Source of the DNA: Pseudarthrobacter sulfonivorans
GTDB lineage: Bacteria; Actinomycetota; Actinomycetes; Actinomycetales; Micrococcaceae
DNA length: 64,000 nucleotides
Assembly: GCF_014712225.1 (NCBI RefSeq)
Contig: NZ_JACXBW010000017.1
Coordinates: 35,811 to 99,810, forward strand
Direction: 5' to 3'
How positions within the stretch are numbered: the first letter of the stretch is position 1; every line of letters starts with the position of its first letter. Shown here piece by piece: positions 7,975 to 16,783 of this stretch. The notes beneath the pieces were generated by a model, which was not told where the DNA came from, ran no database searches, and worked only from the letters and a program-made list of their open reading frames with translations. A program made the position numbers and the translations under genes.

Positions 7975-9327
7975 TTAAGGTTTGCTTGCGAATTCCTTAG
8001 TCGCCGCGCCCGTCATGATGTCGTTGTCCTTGGTCTCACGTGTAAGGAAAACGGCCGCCACGCTGATCGCGCACATGCCCACCATGAACCAAATGACGGG
8101 ACCAATGTCCTTACCGGATGCCGCATAAAGGGAGGCAAGGATGACAGGGGTGAAGCCGGCGCCAATCAAACTGGCCAGCTGGTAACTGAGCGAGATGCCG
8201 GTGTACCGCGACCGGGGCGGGTACTGCTCGGCAAGGAATGCCGCCATCGGACCATAGATCATCGAGTAGAGGACCTTTAGGGTCACGAAGGCGATAAAGA
8301 CAAGCGCGATGGTTCCGGACCCAATGGCCGCGAAGAGTGGATAGATCAACAGCGCGACTGCAATGCCTCCTGCCATCATGAGCCAGCGGCGGCCCAAGGT
8401 ATCCGACAGTTTGCCGAAGACCAGGACCCCTGCAGAAGAGAAAAGCCCGCTGATGGACAAGCCGAACAGAACGCTGGAGCTGCTGGCACCGCCAGCGACA
8501 GCATAGGTTGGTCCAAAGGTGCTGATCATAGCGGACATGCTGAACAAGGATATGCAGCTCAAGGTGGTCAGGATGAGAATCCTGGGGTGGCGAAGTACCT
8601 CCATGAGAGGGGCGGACTCCTTCTTCTTTTCCTCTTGGGCAGCCATGGCAGCTTCGAAGACAGGGCTCTCGGAAACCTTGGCGCGTACGATCAAGCCGAT
8701 AACCAGCAAGGCCGCGGAGGCAAGGAACGGTAGGCGCCATCCCCAAGTAAGGAATGCATCGTGGGGCAGCAGTGCGACAACACCCATGGCACCGGTTCCC
8801 AGGAAAGTGCCAAACGAGCTTCCGGCGGTAGCGAACGACGCGGCAAAGCCGCGTTTTTTCGCCTTGGCATGCTCCAGGGACATCAAGGCCGCACCGCCCC
8901 ATTCGCCGCCCACACAGATGCCTTGAACTACGCGCAGCGTAACCAGCATGACAGCGCCCCAGGACCCGATGGCATCAGCCGGAGGAATCAGGCCCATCAG
9001 GAAGGAGCCGATGCCCATCCCCGCCATTGAGAGGACGAGCATTTTCTTGCGGCCAAGCCGGTCACCGAAATGGCCGAAGATCAGGCCTCCGACCGGACGG
9101 GCAACGTAACCGGCCGCAAACGTTGCCAGAGAGGCAATCGTGCCGGCCAGGGGATCCAGGTTGGAGAAGAACACCGGGCCGAAAACCAGCGATGCCGCGG
9201 AGGCATAGACGAAAAAATCGTAGTACTCGATGACACTTCCGAGGAAGCTAGAACCGACAACACGACGGACTTCCTTCTCCTTTTGTTCAGGCGTCAACAC
9301 ACGCACCTGTTCGTTTGTTGTGGACAT
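7975..9327 (-). CDS. MFS transporter, metabolite:H+ symporter (ShiA-like)
   Basis: A 450-residue 12-helix permease of the MHS subfamily. SSFLGSVIEYYDFFVYASA in the first helix and FGHFGDRLGRKK in the loop between helices 2 and 3 are the diagnostic motifs, and QGICVGGEWGGAALMSLEHA in helix 4 is shared with ShiA and KgtP. Such carriers import shikimate, oxoglutarate, dicarboxylates or aromatic acids with protons. Given the lig operon and the divergent IclR gene, an aromatic or alicyclic acid is the likely cargo, but the substrate is inferred. ATG start with an AAGGAGT-like site just upstream. Confidence 0.88.
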   Translation of the reverse strand: MSTTNEQVRVLTPEQKEKEVRRVVGSSFLGSVIEYYDFFVYASAASLVFGPVFFSNLDPLAGTIASLATFAAGYVARPVGGLIFGHFGDRLGRKKMLVLSMAGMGIGSFLMGLIPPADAIGSWGAVMLVTLRVVQGICVGGEWGGAALMSLEHAKAKKRGFAASFATAGSSFGTFLGTGAMGVVALLPHDAFLTWGWRLPFLASAALLVIGLIVRAKVSESPVFEAAMAAQEEKKKESAPLMEVLRHPRILILTTLSCISLFSMSAMISTFGPTYAVAGGASSSSVLFGLSISGLFSSAGVLVFGKLSDTLGRRWLMMAGGIAVALLIYPLFAAIGSGTIALVFIAFVTLKVLYSMIYGPMAAFLAEQYPPRSRYTGISLSYQLASLIGAGFTPVILASLYAASGKDIGPVIWFMVGMCAISVAAVFLTRETKDNDIMTGAATKEFASKP

Positions 9328-9722
9328 AACACTCCTTTGTGTAAGGATAGGCCCCGCTTGAGTGGTGATTCTCGGGGCGGCTGAATCGAAGCAGGGGTGT
9401 CCAGCAGGTCAACGGCTGGAGGAGGTAGCCCTCGCAGGATCTCAATGGAGGAACCATTGCTCCAATGATAGTGATCTAAGCCATATAGTCAATACCGCGT
9501 CTTGTCGCAACCGCTGCCCCTGGAGAGGGCGGAGTAGTCAACGGTGCAATCGGCAATCAGCTGGTGCTGTTCTTGCCCGGCTCGCTGGTGTTGCGCTGGC
9601 TTCCGGCCGACGGCTGGTTCCGGTGGCCGTGTTCATCGACGCACTACCACAGCGGGCACCGAGACCCAGGGTGTTCCGTTCATCGGTATGATGAAAGCAC
9701 TTCCCCTACTGAGAGGCGTCCC
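9328..9722. promoter_or_regulatory. Divergent promoter region between MFS and IclR genes
   Basis: This 395-base gap between divergent genes has no credible coding frame. It contains nested dyads: CAATGG at 9443-9448 with CCATTG at 9454-9459, and TGGAG at 9446-9450 with CTCCA at 9460-9464. The second has a 9-base spacer, as does the dyad at 10593-10615 downstream of the IclR gene. They are candidate IclR operators. The start of the IclR gene has GAGAGG at 9711-9716. Confidence 0.5.
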
Positions 9723-10520
9723 GTGGCCAATTCACCCTCCGGGGAATCCGTCATTCACCGTGTCGTTCGGATTCTTGGTGCCTTTGCGGATGACGCCCCT
9801 GCCCTTCACCTGCGGGAGCTAAGCCGTAAGGTCGGCCTGCCCGTGTCCACAGTGCATCGCCTCGTAGGTGAACTGGAGATTGAGGGCCTGCTGATCCGGG
9901 ACCCATCCGGACGGCTGCGGCATGGCCACCGGCTCTGGGAGCTGGCCTCCAGCGGTTCCCGGGCCGCCAGCCTTCGCGAGTCCGCCCTGCCGGTCATGGA
10001 GGACCTGGCCGCCCACACCGGCCACAACATTTCGCTGGGCGTACTCGAGGGCACCGATGTTCTGTACATCGAGCGGCTGGCGTTAAACGAATCCGTCGTC
10101 AACATCACCAGGATCGCCGGCCGCCTCCCGGTCCATGGTTGTTCGGGCGGCTTGGTCTTCATGGCCTTCGCCCCCGAGACGGATCAAGAACGGTTCCTGA
10201 GCCGACGACTAGAGAAACTGACAGATGCCACGGTGACGGATTCGCGGGAGCTGCGGAAAGTCCTGGCCATCATCCGCCAGACCGGATATTGCTCCATGGC
10301 CGGAATCATCGTGGATGAGTCCAGCGGGATCTCCGTGCCGATCTTCGCGGACGGAGATCAGCCCCTGGCGTGCCTCACCGCTATCGTCACCAGGGGCCAG
10401 GAAAACGTTCCGGCGCTCGTCCCCCAAATGCAGATGGCTGCCCGTGCCATCTCCCGCCGCCTTGGGTACATCCCGGCACCCATTGGCACAATGCGCCGAA
10501 GCCTCCCCGCGCCGACCTGA
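9723..10520 (+). CDS. IclR-family transcriptional regulator
   Basis: A 265-residue regulator. The winged helix-turn-helix is at the N-terminus (VIHRVVRILGAF through LRELSRKVGLPVSTVHRLVG), and the IclR effector domain begins near GHNISLGVLEGTDVLYIERL and continues to the C-terminus. I chose the GTG at 9723, with GAGAGG six bases upstream; extending to 9564 adds a Trp/His/Ser-rich stretch unlike any IclR. It lies between the MFS gene (divergent) and the FAD-dehydrogenase genes (same direction), so it probably controls both. The effector is unknown; an aromatic or alicyclic acid is plausible. Confidence 0.85.
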   Translation: MANSPSGESVIHRVVRILGAFADDAPALHLRELSRKVGLPVSTVHRLVGELEIEGLLIRDPSGRLRHGHRLWELASSGSRAASLRESALPVMEDLAAHTGHNISLGVLEGTDVLYIERLALNESVVNITRIAGRLPVHGCSGGLVFMAFAPETDQERFLSRRLEKLTDATVTDSRELRKVLAIIRQTGYCSMAGIIVDESSGISVPIFADGDQPLACLTAIVTRGQENVPALVPQMQMAARAISRRLGYIPAPIGTMRRSLPAPT

Positions 10521-10592
10521 ACGCCCCTAGGCCGACCGGCGAACATCAGCCTCCTGCGGGCACCAAACCGCCCTGTTCCGTTCAACGACTCA

Positions 10593-10615
10593 GGTGTTCG
10601 AATCAATGGAACACC
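10593..10615. promoter_or_regulatory. Dyad operator candidate upstream of FAD-dehydrogenase operon
   Basis: GGTGTTC (10593-10599) and GAACACC (10609-10615) form a perfect 7-base dyad with a 9-base spacer, about 90 bases before the flavoprotein start. It differs from the downstream GTTCA-N5-TGAAC operators in spacing. Binding by the adjacent IclR protein is inference. Confidence 0.45.
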
Positions 10616-10704
10616 ATCTCGGTAAGCGCCTGCCGCCGTGCCACGCTCAGGGAATTGTTCCAGCCCCCGCTGGACGTCAGACCCATGGAGAGTGAAAGAA
10701 CCAA

Positions 10705-12363
10705 ATGCGCATCCTCAATGCTGAGAACGCCGGCCGCTATGACATCGTCGTGGTGGGCTCCGGTGCGGGCGCACTCACAGCCGCTGCCACCGCAGCCCAT
10801 GCAGGCCAGTCCGTGATCGTTTTGGAAAAGTCCGAGCTGCTGGGAGGCACCTCCGCTGTGTCCGGAGGCATGCTCTGGGTGGTGGACAACCACTACGCCC
10901 GCGAAGCCGGCATCAACGATTCAAAATCCGCCGGCCGTGAGTACGTGGAGGCTGTGGCCCGCGGCCGCGGCCGGTCCGAACTGCTCGACGCAGCCCTGGA
11001 CCACGGCGACACAATGCTCCGCTTCGCGGCGGACGAACTCGGAGTGCGGTTCATCTTCCTGGACAACTTCCCGGACTACCGCCAGGATCTGCCCGGCGCC
11101 GTTAAGGGCGGCAGGACGGTGGAGCCCGAGCTGTTCAACTGCCACGAGGCCCTCGGCCCCATGGCCCAGCACGTCCGCACGGACGGCCGGCTCCCCTACA
11201 CCATGCAGGAATACGAGGACTGGGGCGCCTTCACCGCTTTCCCGTGGGACGACCTGAATGAGCGTCAGGCCAACGGGTTTGCGGCCAAGGGCCACGCCCT
11301 TGTAGCCATGCTCATCAGCGCATGCCTCAAAAATGGCGTTCATTTCGCTGTCGAGGCACGCGCTGAAAGGCTCCTTACCAGCGAGAGTGGCGTGACCGGC
11401 GTCGTACTCAGTGACGGTACCGAATTCGAAGCGAGCGCAGGCGTGGTGCTGGCCGCGGGCGGTTTCGAGTGGGACCGGCAGCTGGCAGACTCGATGCTCG
11501 CCACCCGTCTGTACACCATGTGCTCACCGCCCTCAAATACCGGGGACGCCCTGAAGATGGCCCAGCGCATCGGTGCCATGACCCGTGGCACCCGCGAAGC
11601 CTGGTGGGCGCCCATGTCCCTGACCGGGACAATGCGGGACGGGGAACCTGTCGGTTCGCTGCTGCGGTTCGAGCGCCAGGGGCCCGGCTCCATCATGATC
11701 AACCGCCACGGCCAGCGCTTCGCGAATGAGGCACAGAACTACAACGACCTGGCCCGCGTGCTGCACTCCTGGGATTCGGCGAACAACCAGACACTGAACA
11801 CCCCGGCCCACGTGGTCTTCGACCAGTCCTACCTCGAGCGCTACGGCATCATGGACCACCGCGCCGGCGACCCCACCCCGGCCTGGCTCATCGAGGCGCC
11901 GACGCTGGCCGACCTCGCCGCCCGGATCAGCGTCCCCGCAGAAAACCTCGAAGCCACTGTGGAGCGGTTCAATGTCAACGCCGTCCAGGGCGAGGACCCC
12001 GACTTCGGGCGGGGGTCTTCAGAGTACGACCGCTACTGGGGGGACGCGGACAACCCGTGGCCGAACCCCTCGCTGGGGCCGCTGCAGTACGGGCCTTACT
12101 ACGCCCTCGAGGTTGTCAACGGAGCCTTCGGGACCTGCGGAGGTGTGGCCACTGACGGAAATGGCCAGGTCCTCGACGTCGACGGAAACACCATCCCTGG
12201 CCTCTTCGCCGCCGGCAACACCACCGAGAGCCCCTATGCCGCCGGATATCCCGGCGCCGGGGCGACCCTGGGCCCGCTGATGACCATGGCGTACCTGGCC
12301 GGCCGCCGGTTGGCCGATCAACCGGCCCATTACGCGGCCGAGTCCGAGTCGGTGCCCGCATGA
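10705..12363 (+). CDS. FAD-dependent dehydrogenase, 3-ketosteroid-delta1-dehydrogenase / fumarate reductase-like
   Basis: A 552-residue flavoprotein. The Rossmann motif DIVVVGSGAGALTAAATAA is near residue 13 and is followed by VLEKSELLGGTSAVSGGMLW, the typical FAD-pyrophosphate and isoalloxazine contacts. The C-terminal GLFAAGNTTESPYAAGYPGAGATLGPLMTMAYLAG is the second FAD signature. These enzymes desaturate next to a keto group. Its stop overlaps the Dabb gene, and a second flavoprotein of the same family follows, so two successive ring desaturations are plausible. One such pair (ChcC1/ChcC2) aromatises 4-oxocyclohexanecarboxylate to 4-hydroxybenzoate in a relative of Arthrobacter; applying that here is inference. 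Confidence 0.82.
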   Translation: MRILNAENAGRYDIVVVGSGAGALTAAATAAHAGQSVIVLEKSELLGGTSAVSGGMLWVVDNHYAREAGINDSKSAGREYVEAVARGRGRSELLDAALDHGDTMLRFAADELGVRFIFLDNFPDYRQDLPGAVKGGRTVEPELFNCHEALGPMAQHVRTDGRLPYTMQEYEDWGAFTAFPWDDLNERQANGFAAKGHALVAMLISACLKNGVHFAVEARAERLLTSESGVTGVVLSDGTEFEASAGVVLAAGGFEWDRQLADSMLATRLYTMCSPPSNTGDALKMAQRIGAMTRGTREAWWAPMSLTGTMRDGEPVGSLLRFERQGPGSIMINRHGQRFANEAQNYNDLARVLHSWDSANNQTLNTPAHVVFDQSYLERYGIMDHRAGDPTPAWLIEAPTLADLAARISVPAENLEATVERFNVNAVQGEDPDFGRGSSEYDRYWGDADNPWPNPSLGPLQYGPYYALEVVNGAFGTCGGVATDGNGQVLDVDGNTIPGLFAAGNTTESPYAAGYPGAGATLGPLMTMAYLAGRRLADQPAHYAAESESVPA

Positions 12364-12707
12364 TCCGGCACATCGTCATGTTCCGCTGGAAGGACAGCTT
12401 CACCGAAGAAATCCGCGCCAGCTGGATCACCGGCCTGGAGCAGCTGGAAGGCAATATCCCCGGCCTGCTTTCGCTGGCCCACGGACCTGACGTTTTGAAC
12501 ACGGACAGATCGTGGGACCACGTCATCGTTGCGGACTTCCAGGATCGCAATGCACTCGCCGTCTACAACACCCACCCCCTCCACGAGGCCATCAAGCCCT
12601 ACTCACTGCCGAACGTGCAGGACCTCGCCTATGTGGATCTCGAACTCGACGGTTCAGCGACGCCCCTCACCCCTTCAGGCAGCGCTGCCTTGACCTCCAA
12701 ACGCTAG
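12360..12707 (+). CDS. Dabb-domain (stress-responsive alpha/beta barrel) protein
   Basis: A 115-residue protein of the Dabb family, which forms dimeric ferredoxin-like barrels. It opens with the family pattern IRHIVMFRWKD and contains DVIVADFQDRNALAVYNTHP-type sequence, where the conserved His-Pro ends the third strand. Members act as small cyclases or aldolases or have unknown roles in catabolic operons. It starts in an ATGA overlap with the first flavoprotein and ends ten bases before the second, so it belongs to the same transcript and may handle a reactive intermediate between the two desaturations. Confidence 0.8.
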   Translation: MIRHIVMFRWKDSFTEEIRASWITGLEQLEGNIPGLLSLAHGPDVLNTDRSWDHVIVADFQDRNALAVYNTHPLHEAIKPYSLPNVQDLAYVDLELDGSATPLTPSGSAALTSKR

Positions 12708-12716
12708 GAAACAGTC

Positions 12717-14471
12717 ATGACTGACACCCCCACCGCTATCCACCGCTGCGACATACTCATCGTCGGTTCCGGTGCGGCCGGCATGGCTACCGCGCTGCGG
12801 GCCGCGCACGACGGCCTGAATGTCATCGTCGCGGAAAAGTCTCCGCACTTCGGCGGCACCACCGCGCTATCCGCCGGATGGGCCTGGGTCCCCGGCAACC
12901 GCAAGGGCGCTGCGGCCACGGGCGACACCCGCGCCGAAGCCGAAACGTACTTGAAGGCCCTGGCGCCGAAGACATACAACGAGGACGGCATCGCCGGGTT
13001 CCTGGACACCGTTCCGGAAGCCATTGATTTCTTCGAGGACCACACCGAGGTCACCTTCAGCTATCCGGAGAAGGCACCCGACTACCAGATGGACCTGCCG
13101 GGCGCCAGACTCGGCGGCCGCGCCATCCTGCCCACCGATGCCGACATCCGCATGCTGGGCAACCGCCGCAAGGAACTGCAGCCATACCTTAGCTCCTACA
13201 CCGTTTTCGGCTACATGCCGCAGGTGGGTCCGGACCTGAGCACGATCCTGAAGGCCAATCAGTCCGTAAAGGCCTTTACCTACACGGCCGGCAAGCTGCT
13301 GAGGACCTGGGTGGACACTGCGCTGTTCCAGCAGCCCCTCAGGCGCACCAACGGCTCGGCCCTGATGACCCGCATGGTCGCTTCCGCGCTGGACGCGGGC
13401 GTGCGCGTGTGGACCTCCACTCCCGTGGAGGAGTTGGTAATTGACGACGGCGGCGCGGTCACCGGTGCGGTCCTTTCCGGCGAACACGCAGGCCGGGTGG
13501 AGGCAAGGCTGGGCGTGGTGTTGGCCGGCGGCGGCTTCTCCGGAGATGATGCCCTGCGCAGGCAGTACTTTCCGCATGACCGCAACGGCGGGGAGCACTT
13601 CACCCCGACCCAGGGCCATGACGGCTCCTCGGCACGGATGGCCATGAAGGTCGGCGGCAGGATCAATTCCGAGGTCTCCTCGGTAGGCTCATGGGCACCC
13701 GTCACGGTCTTCAAGTACCTGCGCACCGGTGCCGAGCGCCTCTTCCCGCACCTGCGCCAGATCGGGCTCCCGGGCATGATCACCGTGGACTGCAACGGCA
13801 AGCGTTTCGGGAACGAAGCCCTGAGCTACCACGATTTCGGCGGACAGATGCTGAAGCACATGAAGGACGAGGACTCTGTCTACGCGTGGATCGTGGGCGA
13901 CAGTAAGCTCATGGACAAGTACGGCATTGGCTATGCCAAACCTCGGCCGATCCCCCGTACCTTGTTCTACAAGATGGGGTACCTGGTTAAGGGCAAGACC
14001 CTGGAAAAGCTGGCCCGGAAGATCGGCGTCGACGCAGCCGGGCTGACGGCCACCATTGAGCGTTTCAACCGGGATGCCGTTGCCGGCGAGGATACCCAGT
14101 TCGGCCGTGGCTCTACCGCCTACAACCACTTCCGCGGGGACATGGAGCATAAGCCCAACCCGAACCTGGCATCATTGGACAAGGGTCCGTTCTTTGCCGC
14201 CAAAGTGCGCATGGGCGACCTGGGCACCTTCGCCGGAATCGACGTCGACTCGCACAACGCGGTGATCCGGGCCGACGGATCGCGAATCCCGGGGCTGTTC
14301 TCTGTGGGCGCCGCTGCAGTCTCCGTATTCGGCGGCGGCTATCCCGGATATGGCTCCCACATCGGCCCGGCCCTGGTATTTGGCTACCGCATGGGACGGG
14401 ACATCGCTGCGCTGGCCGCGGAGTCCGGTCACGCCGGAGCTGCGGAGCGTGCCGCGAAGATCGGCGTGTAA
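12717..14471 (+). CDS. Second FAD-dependent dehydrogenase, 3-ketosteroid-dehydrogenase-like
   Basis: A 584-residue flavoprotein in the same family as 10705-12363 but clearly divergent from it. ILIVGSGAAGMATALRAAHDG near residue 14 and VAEKSPHFGGTTALSAGWAW form the N-terminal FAD site. GLFSVGAAAVSVFGGGYPGYGSHIGPALVFGYRMG near the C-terminus forms the second. The central MDLPGARLGGRAILPTDADIRMLG region differs from the first enzyme and probably sets substrate choice. AGGAAAC precedes the ATG. The gene ends before a 17-base-pair hairpin. Together the pair suggests two-step ring desaturation. Confidence 0.82.
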   Translation: MTDTPTAIHRCDILIVGSGAAGMATALRAAHDGLNVIVAEKSPHFGGTTALSAGWAWVPGNRKGAAATGDTRAEAETYLKALAPKTYNEDGIAGFLDTVPEAIDFFEDHTEVTFSYPEKAPDYQMDLPGARLGGRAILPTDADIRMLGNRRKELQPYLSSYTVFGYMPQVGPDLSTILKANQSVKAFTYTAGKLLRTWVDTALFQQPLRRTNGSALMTRMVASALDAGVRVWTSTPVEELVIDDGGAVTGAVLSGEHAGRVEARLGVVLAGGGFSGDDALRRQYFPHDRNGGEHFTPTQGHDGSSARMAMKVGGRINSEVSSVGSWAPVTVFKYLRTGAERLFPHLRQIGLPGMITVDCNGKRFGNEALSYHDFGGQMLKHMKDEDSVYAWIVGDSKLMDKYGIGYAKPRPIPRTLFYKMGYLVKGKTLEKLARKIGVDAAGLTATIERFNRDAVAGEDTQFGRGSTAYNHFRGDMEHKPNPNLASLDKGPFFAAKVRMGDLGTFAGIDVDSHNAVIRADGSRIPGLFSVGAAAVSVFGGGYPGYGSHIGPALVFGYRMGRDIAALAAESGHAGAAERAAKIGV

Positions 14472-14480
14472 TTCTGAATA

Positions 14481-14520
14481 CTGATGCTCCGGAGCCCATG
14501 CCGGGGCTCCGGAGCATCAG
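14481..14520. terminator. Bidirectional hairpin terminator
   Basis: Arms 14481-14497 and 14504-14520 are perfect 17-base complements with a 6-base loop, in the gap between convergent genes ending at 14471 and 14527. A short T-rich stretch follows on the plus strand. Confidence 0.8.
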
Positions 14521-14526
14521 TCATTT

Positions 14527-15252
14527 TCAGCTGTGGAGGGTGACGGCAAGGAGGCGGTCTTGCAGTGCCGTGAAGTGCTCAGCCAAGACCGTTGTGGCAG
14601 CTTCAGAATCGCGGTCCCGGATCGCCTGGACCAAGCGGGCACGGAGTTCGTGGGTTTCCATTCCCGCGGCCGGTCCGGACTTGAGGTGGAACTGCCGGGT
14701 CATTTCCAGCAGCGGCTCGGTCAATACCTCGAGCACGCGGTTATGGGCGAAGGTGGCGAGCTTCCGGTGAAAATCCATATGCAGAACCAGCCGGTGTTCG
14801 TAACTCGGTTCGGAACTCTCCGCAAGTTTTGACTGCCGGGCAATGGCAGCCAATTCATCGATCTCTTCGTCCGTCGCGTGGAGGCAGGCCCGCTCGACAG
14901 CGTAAGTCTCCAGCACCAAGCGCACGTCGATGAGATCGGTAGCGTCGTACTGGTTAAGGTTGATGCCATCGCGAATATTCTGCGATAAGGCAGCCGTGTT
15001 CGAATCATTGAGGAACGCACCGCCTGTTGCCCCCTTCTTCAAGGTGACCAGGCCGGAGACCTCCAACATGCGAATAGCTTCACGCACGGTGTTCCGGCTG
15101 ACGCCCATTTGCTCCGCCAACAACCGCTCGGCGGGCAGCTTCTGACCTGGCCTGAGTTCGTTGGATTGGATGCGGTCGCGGATCTGCTTCATGATTGCAT
15201 CCACGGCGCGGCGCGGCTGTACCTGCGCGAACGGCTGAGCTGAGTAATCCAC
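14527..15252 (-). CDS. GntR-family regulator, FadR/FCD subfamily (copy 1)
   Basis: A 241-residue regulator. The winged HTH covers residues about 10-75 (IMKQIRDRIQSNELRPGQKL, then GVSRNTVREAIRMLEVSGLV), and the all-helical FCD ligand-binding domain follows, with HMDFHRKLATFAHN carrying metal-binding His residues. The start is GTG with GAAGG six bases upstream. It is a close paralogue of the gene at 15637-16359, alike from the first residue to the last. Such proteins repress acyl or organic-acid catabolism and release on binding an acid ligand. It converges on the flavoprotein operon. Confidence 0.88.
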   Translation of the reverse strand: MDYSAQPFAQVQPRRAVDAIMKQIRDRIQSNELRPGQKLPAERLLAEQMGVSRNTVREAIRMLEVSGLVTLKKGATGGAFLNDSNTAALSQNIRDGINLNQYDATDLIDVRLVLETYAVERACLHATDEEIDELAAIARQSKLAESSEPSYEHRLVLHMDFHRKLATFAHNRVLEVLTEPLLEMTRQFHLKSGPAAGMETHELRARLVQAIRDRDSEAATTVLAEHFTALQDRLLAVTLHS

Positions 15253-15417
15253 TGTCTACCTTCGTTTAACCGGCGTGGGTGCTGTCCATACGTTCGAGTA
15301 TCGTAACCGCAGGGACCATTGTCTGGTTCGGGTGCCAGCCTACGTTGATTTGGCATCCGGCCCATGAAACACATTCTCTACGGCGTTTACACGTGTGAGA
15401 CTTCAATCACCCAAGTA

Positions 15418-15430
15418 ATGGATCAACCAT
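15418..15430. promoter_or_regulatory. FadR-type operator candidate, copy A
   Basis: ATGGATCAACCAT is a near-perfect palindrome around the central C. Its core, TGG-N-TCAACC, recurs at 18055-18071 in the acyl-CoA locus. It lies 165 bases upstream of the copy 1 regulator, consistent with autoregulation by one or both FadR-type proteins. Confidence 0.5.
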
Positions 15431-15587
15431 ACACATACTGAGGGCACCATGGCTACGGTAGTCACGGCCGGTCTGCTGAGTCTTCGAGCGGGATCTCCAG
15501 GCCTGAGCGTGACGGCGAAACAGCCAAGGTCAGCTTATTCGTGACGGAACTGCCGAGGACTGCGCGTGCAAGCTCAGGAGCATGGAA

Positions 15588-15620
15588 AAGCCAGCCCCAG
15601 GCATGACCCGGGACTGGCTT
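15588..15620. terminator. Hairpin terminator after GntR copy 2
   Basis: Arms 15588-15598 and 15610-15620 pair with one mismatch (an A-C pair on the plus strand, a G-U pair in the minus-strand RNA). T-runs occur on both sides (CCTTTTT on the plus strand, TTTTCC on the minus), about 20 bases beyond the stop of the minus-strand gene. Confidence 0.75.
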
Positions 15621-15636
15621 CCTTTTTAGTGGCTGG

Positions 15637-16359
15637 CTATCCGGGGTCCCCGGCTTGGATGCGGCGGTGGAGCAGATCAAAGTGTTTCGTCAATGCCTGC
15701 TTTGCGGCGTGCGGATCCCGGTCCCTTAGCGCCTGCACGAGTTGACGGCGGGTTCCGTGGGTCTCCAACCCACCCGTGGGGCCAGCATTCTGATGAAAGT
15801 GCCGCGTAATTTCCAGGAGCGGTCCGGTCAGCGCCTCGGAAATCCCGTTGTGGGCGATCTGAGCGAGCTTCCGGTGAAACAGGATGTGGCGCTCCAGACG
15901 ATCCTCGAAGTCGAGGTATTTGGTTTCGGCTTCCTCCGAGGAACGCACGACGGCGGCCAGTTCCTCAATCTCAGCGTCTGTGGCGTGCAGACACGCCTGT
16001 TCAGCAACGTAGTTCACCAGGACGAGACGGACATCGATGAGTTCCTTGGCGTCGTACTGCCGCAGCCCCATCCCATCGAACAGGCCCTGGGCCAGGGCTG
16101 CCGAATTCGAGTCGTTGAGGAACGCCCCGCCGGTGGATCCTTTTTTCAGTGTGACGAGCCCGGAGGATTCCAGCATCCGAAGAGCCTCACGAAGGGTGTT
16201 CCGGCTGACGCCGAGCTGCTCAGCCAGATCCCGTTCGCTGGGTAGTCTTTCACCCGGGTTGAGCTCATTGGACTGGATACGGCTTCGAATTTGCTCGATG
16301 ATCTCATCCACCGCACGCCTTGGCCTGACGCTGGCGAATGGCTGGAATGCCCCCGTCAC
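15637..16359 (-). CDS. GntR-family regulator, FadR/FCD subfamily (copy 2)
   Basis: A 240-residue paralogue of the 14527-15252 regulator with the same layout: HTH (IRSRIQSNELNPGERLPSER, GVSRNTLREALRMLESSGLV) and FCD domain (HILFHRKLAQIAHN). I chose the GTG at 16359 because it aligns residue for residue with the start of copy 1 and leaves the DUF35 gene intact; an ATG at 16395 would overlap that gene by 32 bases and add 12 residues absent from the paralogue. It is the last gene of the minus-strand thiolase operon and probably represses the divergent acyl-CoA locus. Confidence 0.85.
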   Translation of the reverse strand: MTGAFQPFASVRPRRAVDEIIEQIRSRIQSNELNPGERLPSERDLAEQLGVSRNTLREALRMLESSGLVTLKKGSTGGAFLNDSNSAALAQGLFDGMGLRQYDAKELIDVRLVLVNYVAEQACLHATDAEIEELAAVVRSSEEAETKYLDFEDRLERHILFHRKLAQIAHNGISEALTGPLLEITRHFHQNAGPTGGLETHGTRRQLVQALRDRDPHAAKQALTKHFDLLHRRIQAGDPG

Positions 16360-16363
16360 GGCT

Positions 16364-16783
16364 TCAGGCGACCAGGGGCCTGGCGGCGAATGCAATGTCG
16401 TCGGTGTAACGCATTGCCACGATCTCTATCGGTGAATCCAGCGGGGTGTCCACCGGCCCGAGGAATGCCGTGGCCAAACGGGGCCCGTCATCCAGGTCGA
16501 CGATCGCGACCTGGTACGGCGTGAACTCACGGAACGCCTCCGGAGCTGCGTGGACGGACGTCACTGAGTAGAGTGTGCCGCGCCCGGACAATTCCACCCA
16601 CTCGATATCCCTGCTCCACGTTGCCGGATCGAAGTCCCTCGGCGGAAAGGTGATGGCCCCGCCCGCCCCCAACCGCGTGCTGATGAAACGCCCTTCTGCC
16701 AGCGCCTGCCAGAACGGGGTGGTGAACGGGGTTTTCCGCGGTGGGTAGGGGTGGGGGTGGTTCAGCTGGACGGTGTTGATCAT
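16364..16783 (-). CDS. DUF35-type OB-fold protein, zinc-ribbon Cys residues missing
   Basis: A 139-residue protein with the usual DUF35 order: an N-terminal helix (TPFWQALAEGRFISTRL), a rubredoxin-like ribbon, then an OB-fold (VELSGRGTLYSVTSVHAAP to the end). Partners of this kind bind acyl-CoA and assist thiolase-like enzymes. The odd point is that the ribbon, normally CxxC...CxxC, has no Cys at all, so zinc is probably lost. Start and thiolase stop overlap as TGATG, which ties the two proteins together as a likely complex. Confidence 0.75.
   Translation of the reverse strand: MINTVQLNHPHPYPPRKTPFTTPFWQALAEGRFISTRLGAGGAITFPPRDFDPATWSRDIEWVELSGRGTLYSVTSVHAAPEAFREFTPYQVAIVDLDDGPRLATAFLGPVDTPLDSPIEIVAMRYTDDIAFAARPLVA

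Larger units (their letters stand above)
15253..15636. other. Intergenic region between the two FadR-type genes
   Basis: This 384-base gap holds the upstream region of copy 1, a palindromic operator candidate at 15418-15430 and the terminator of copy 2. I see no convincing gene; a short frame starting at 15450 on the plus strand has no family resemblance. Confidence 0.6.
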
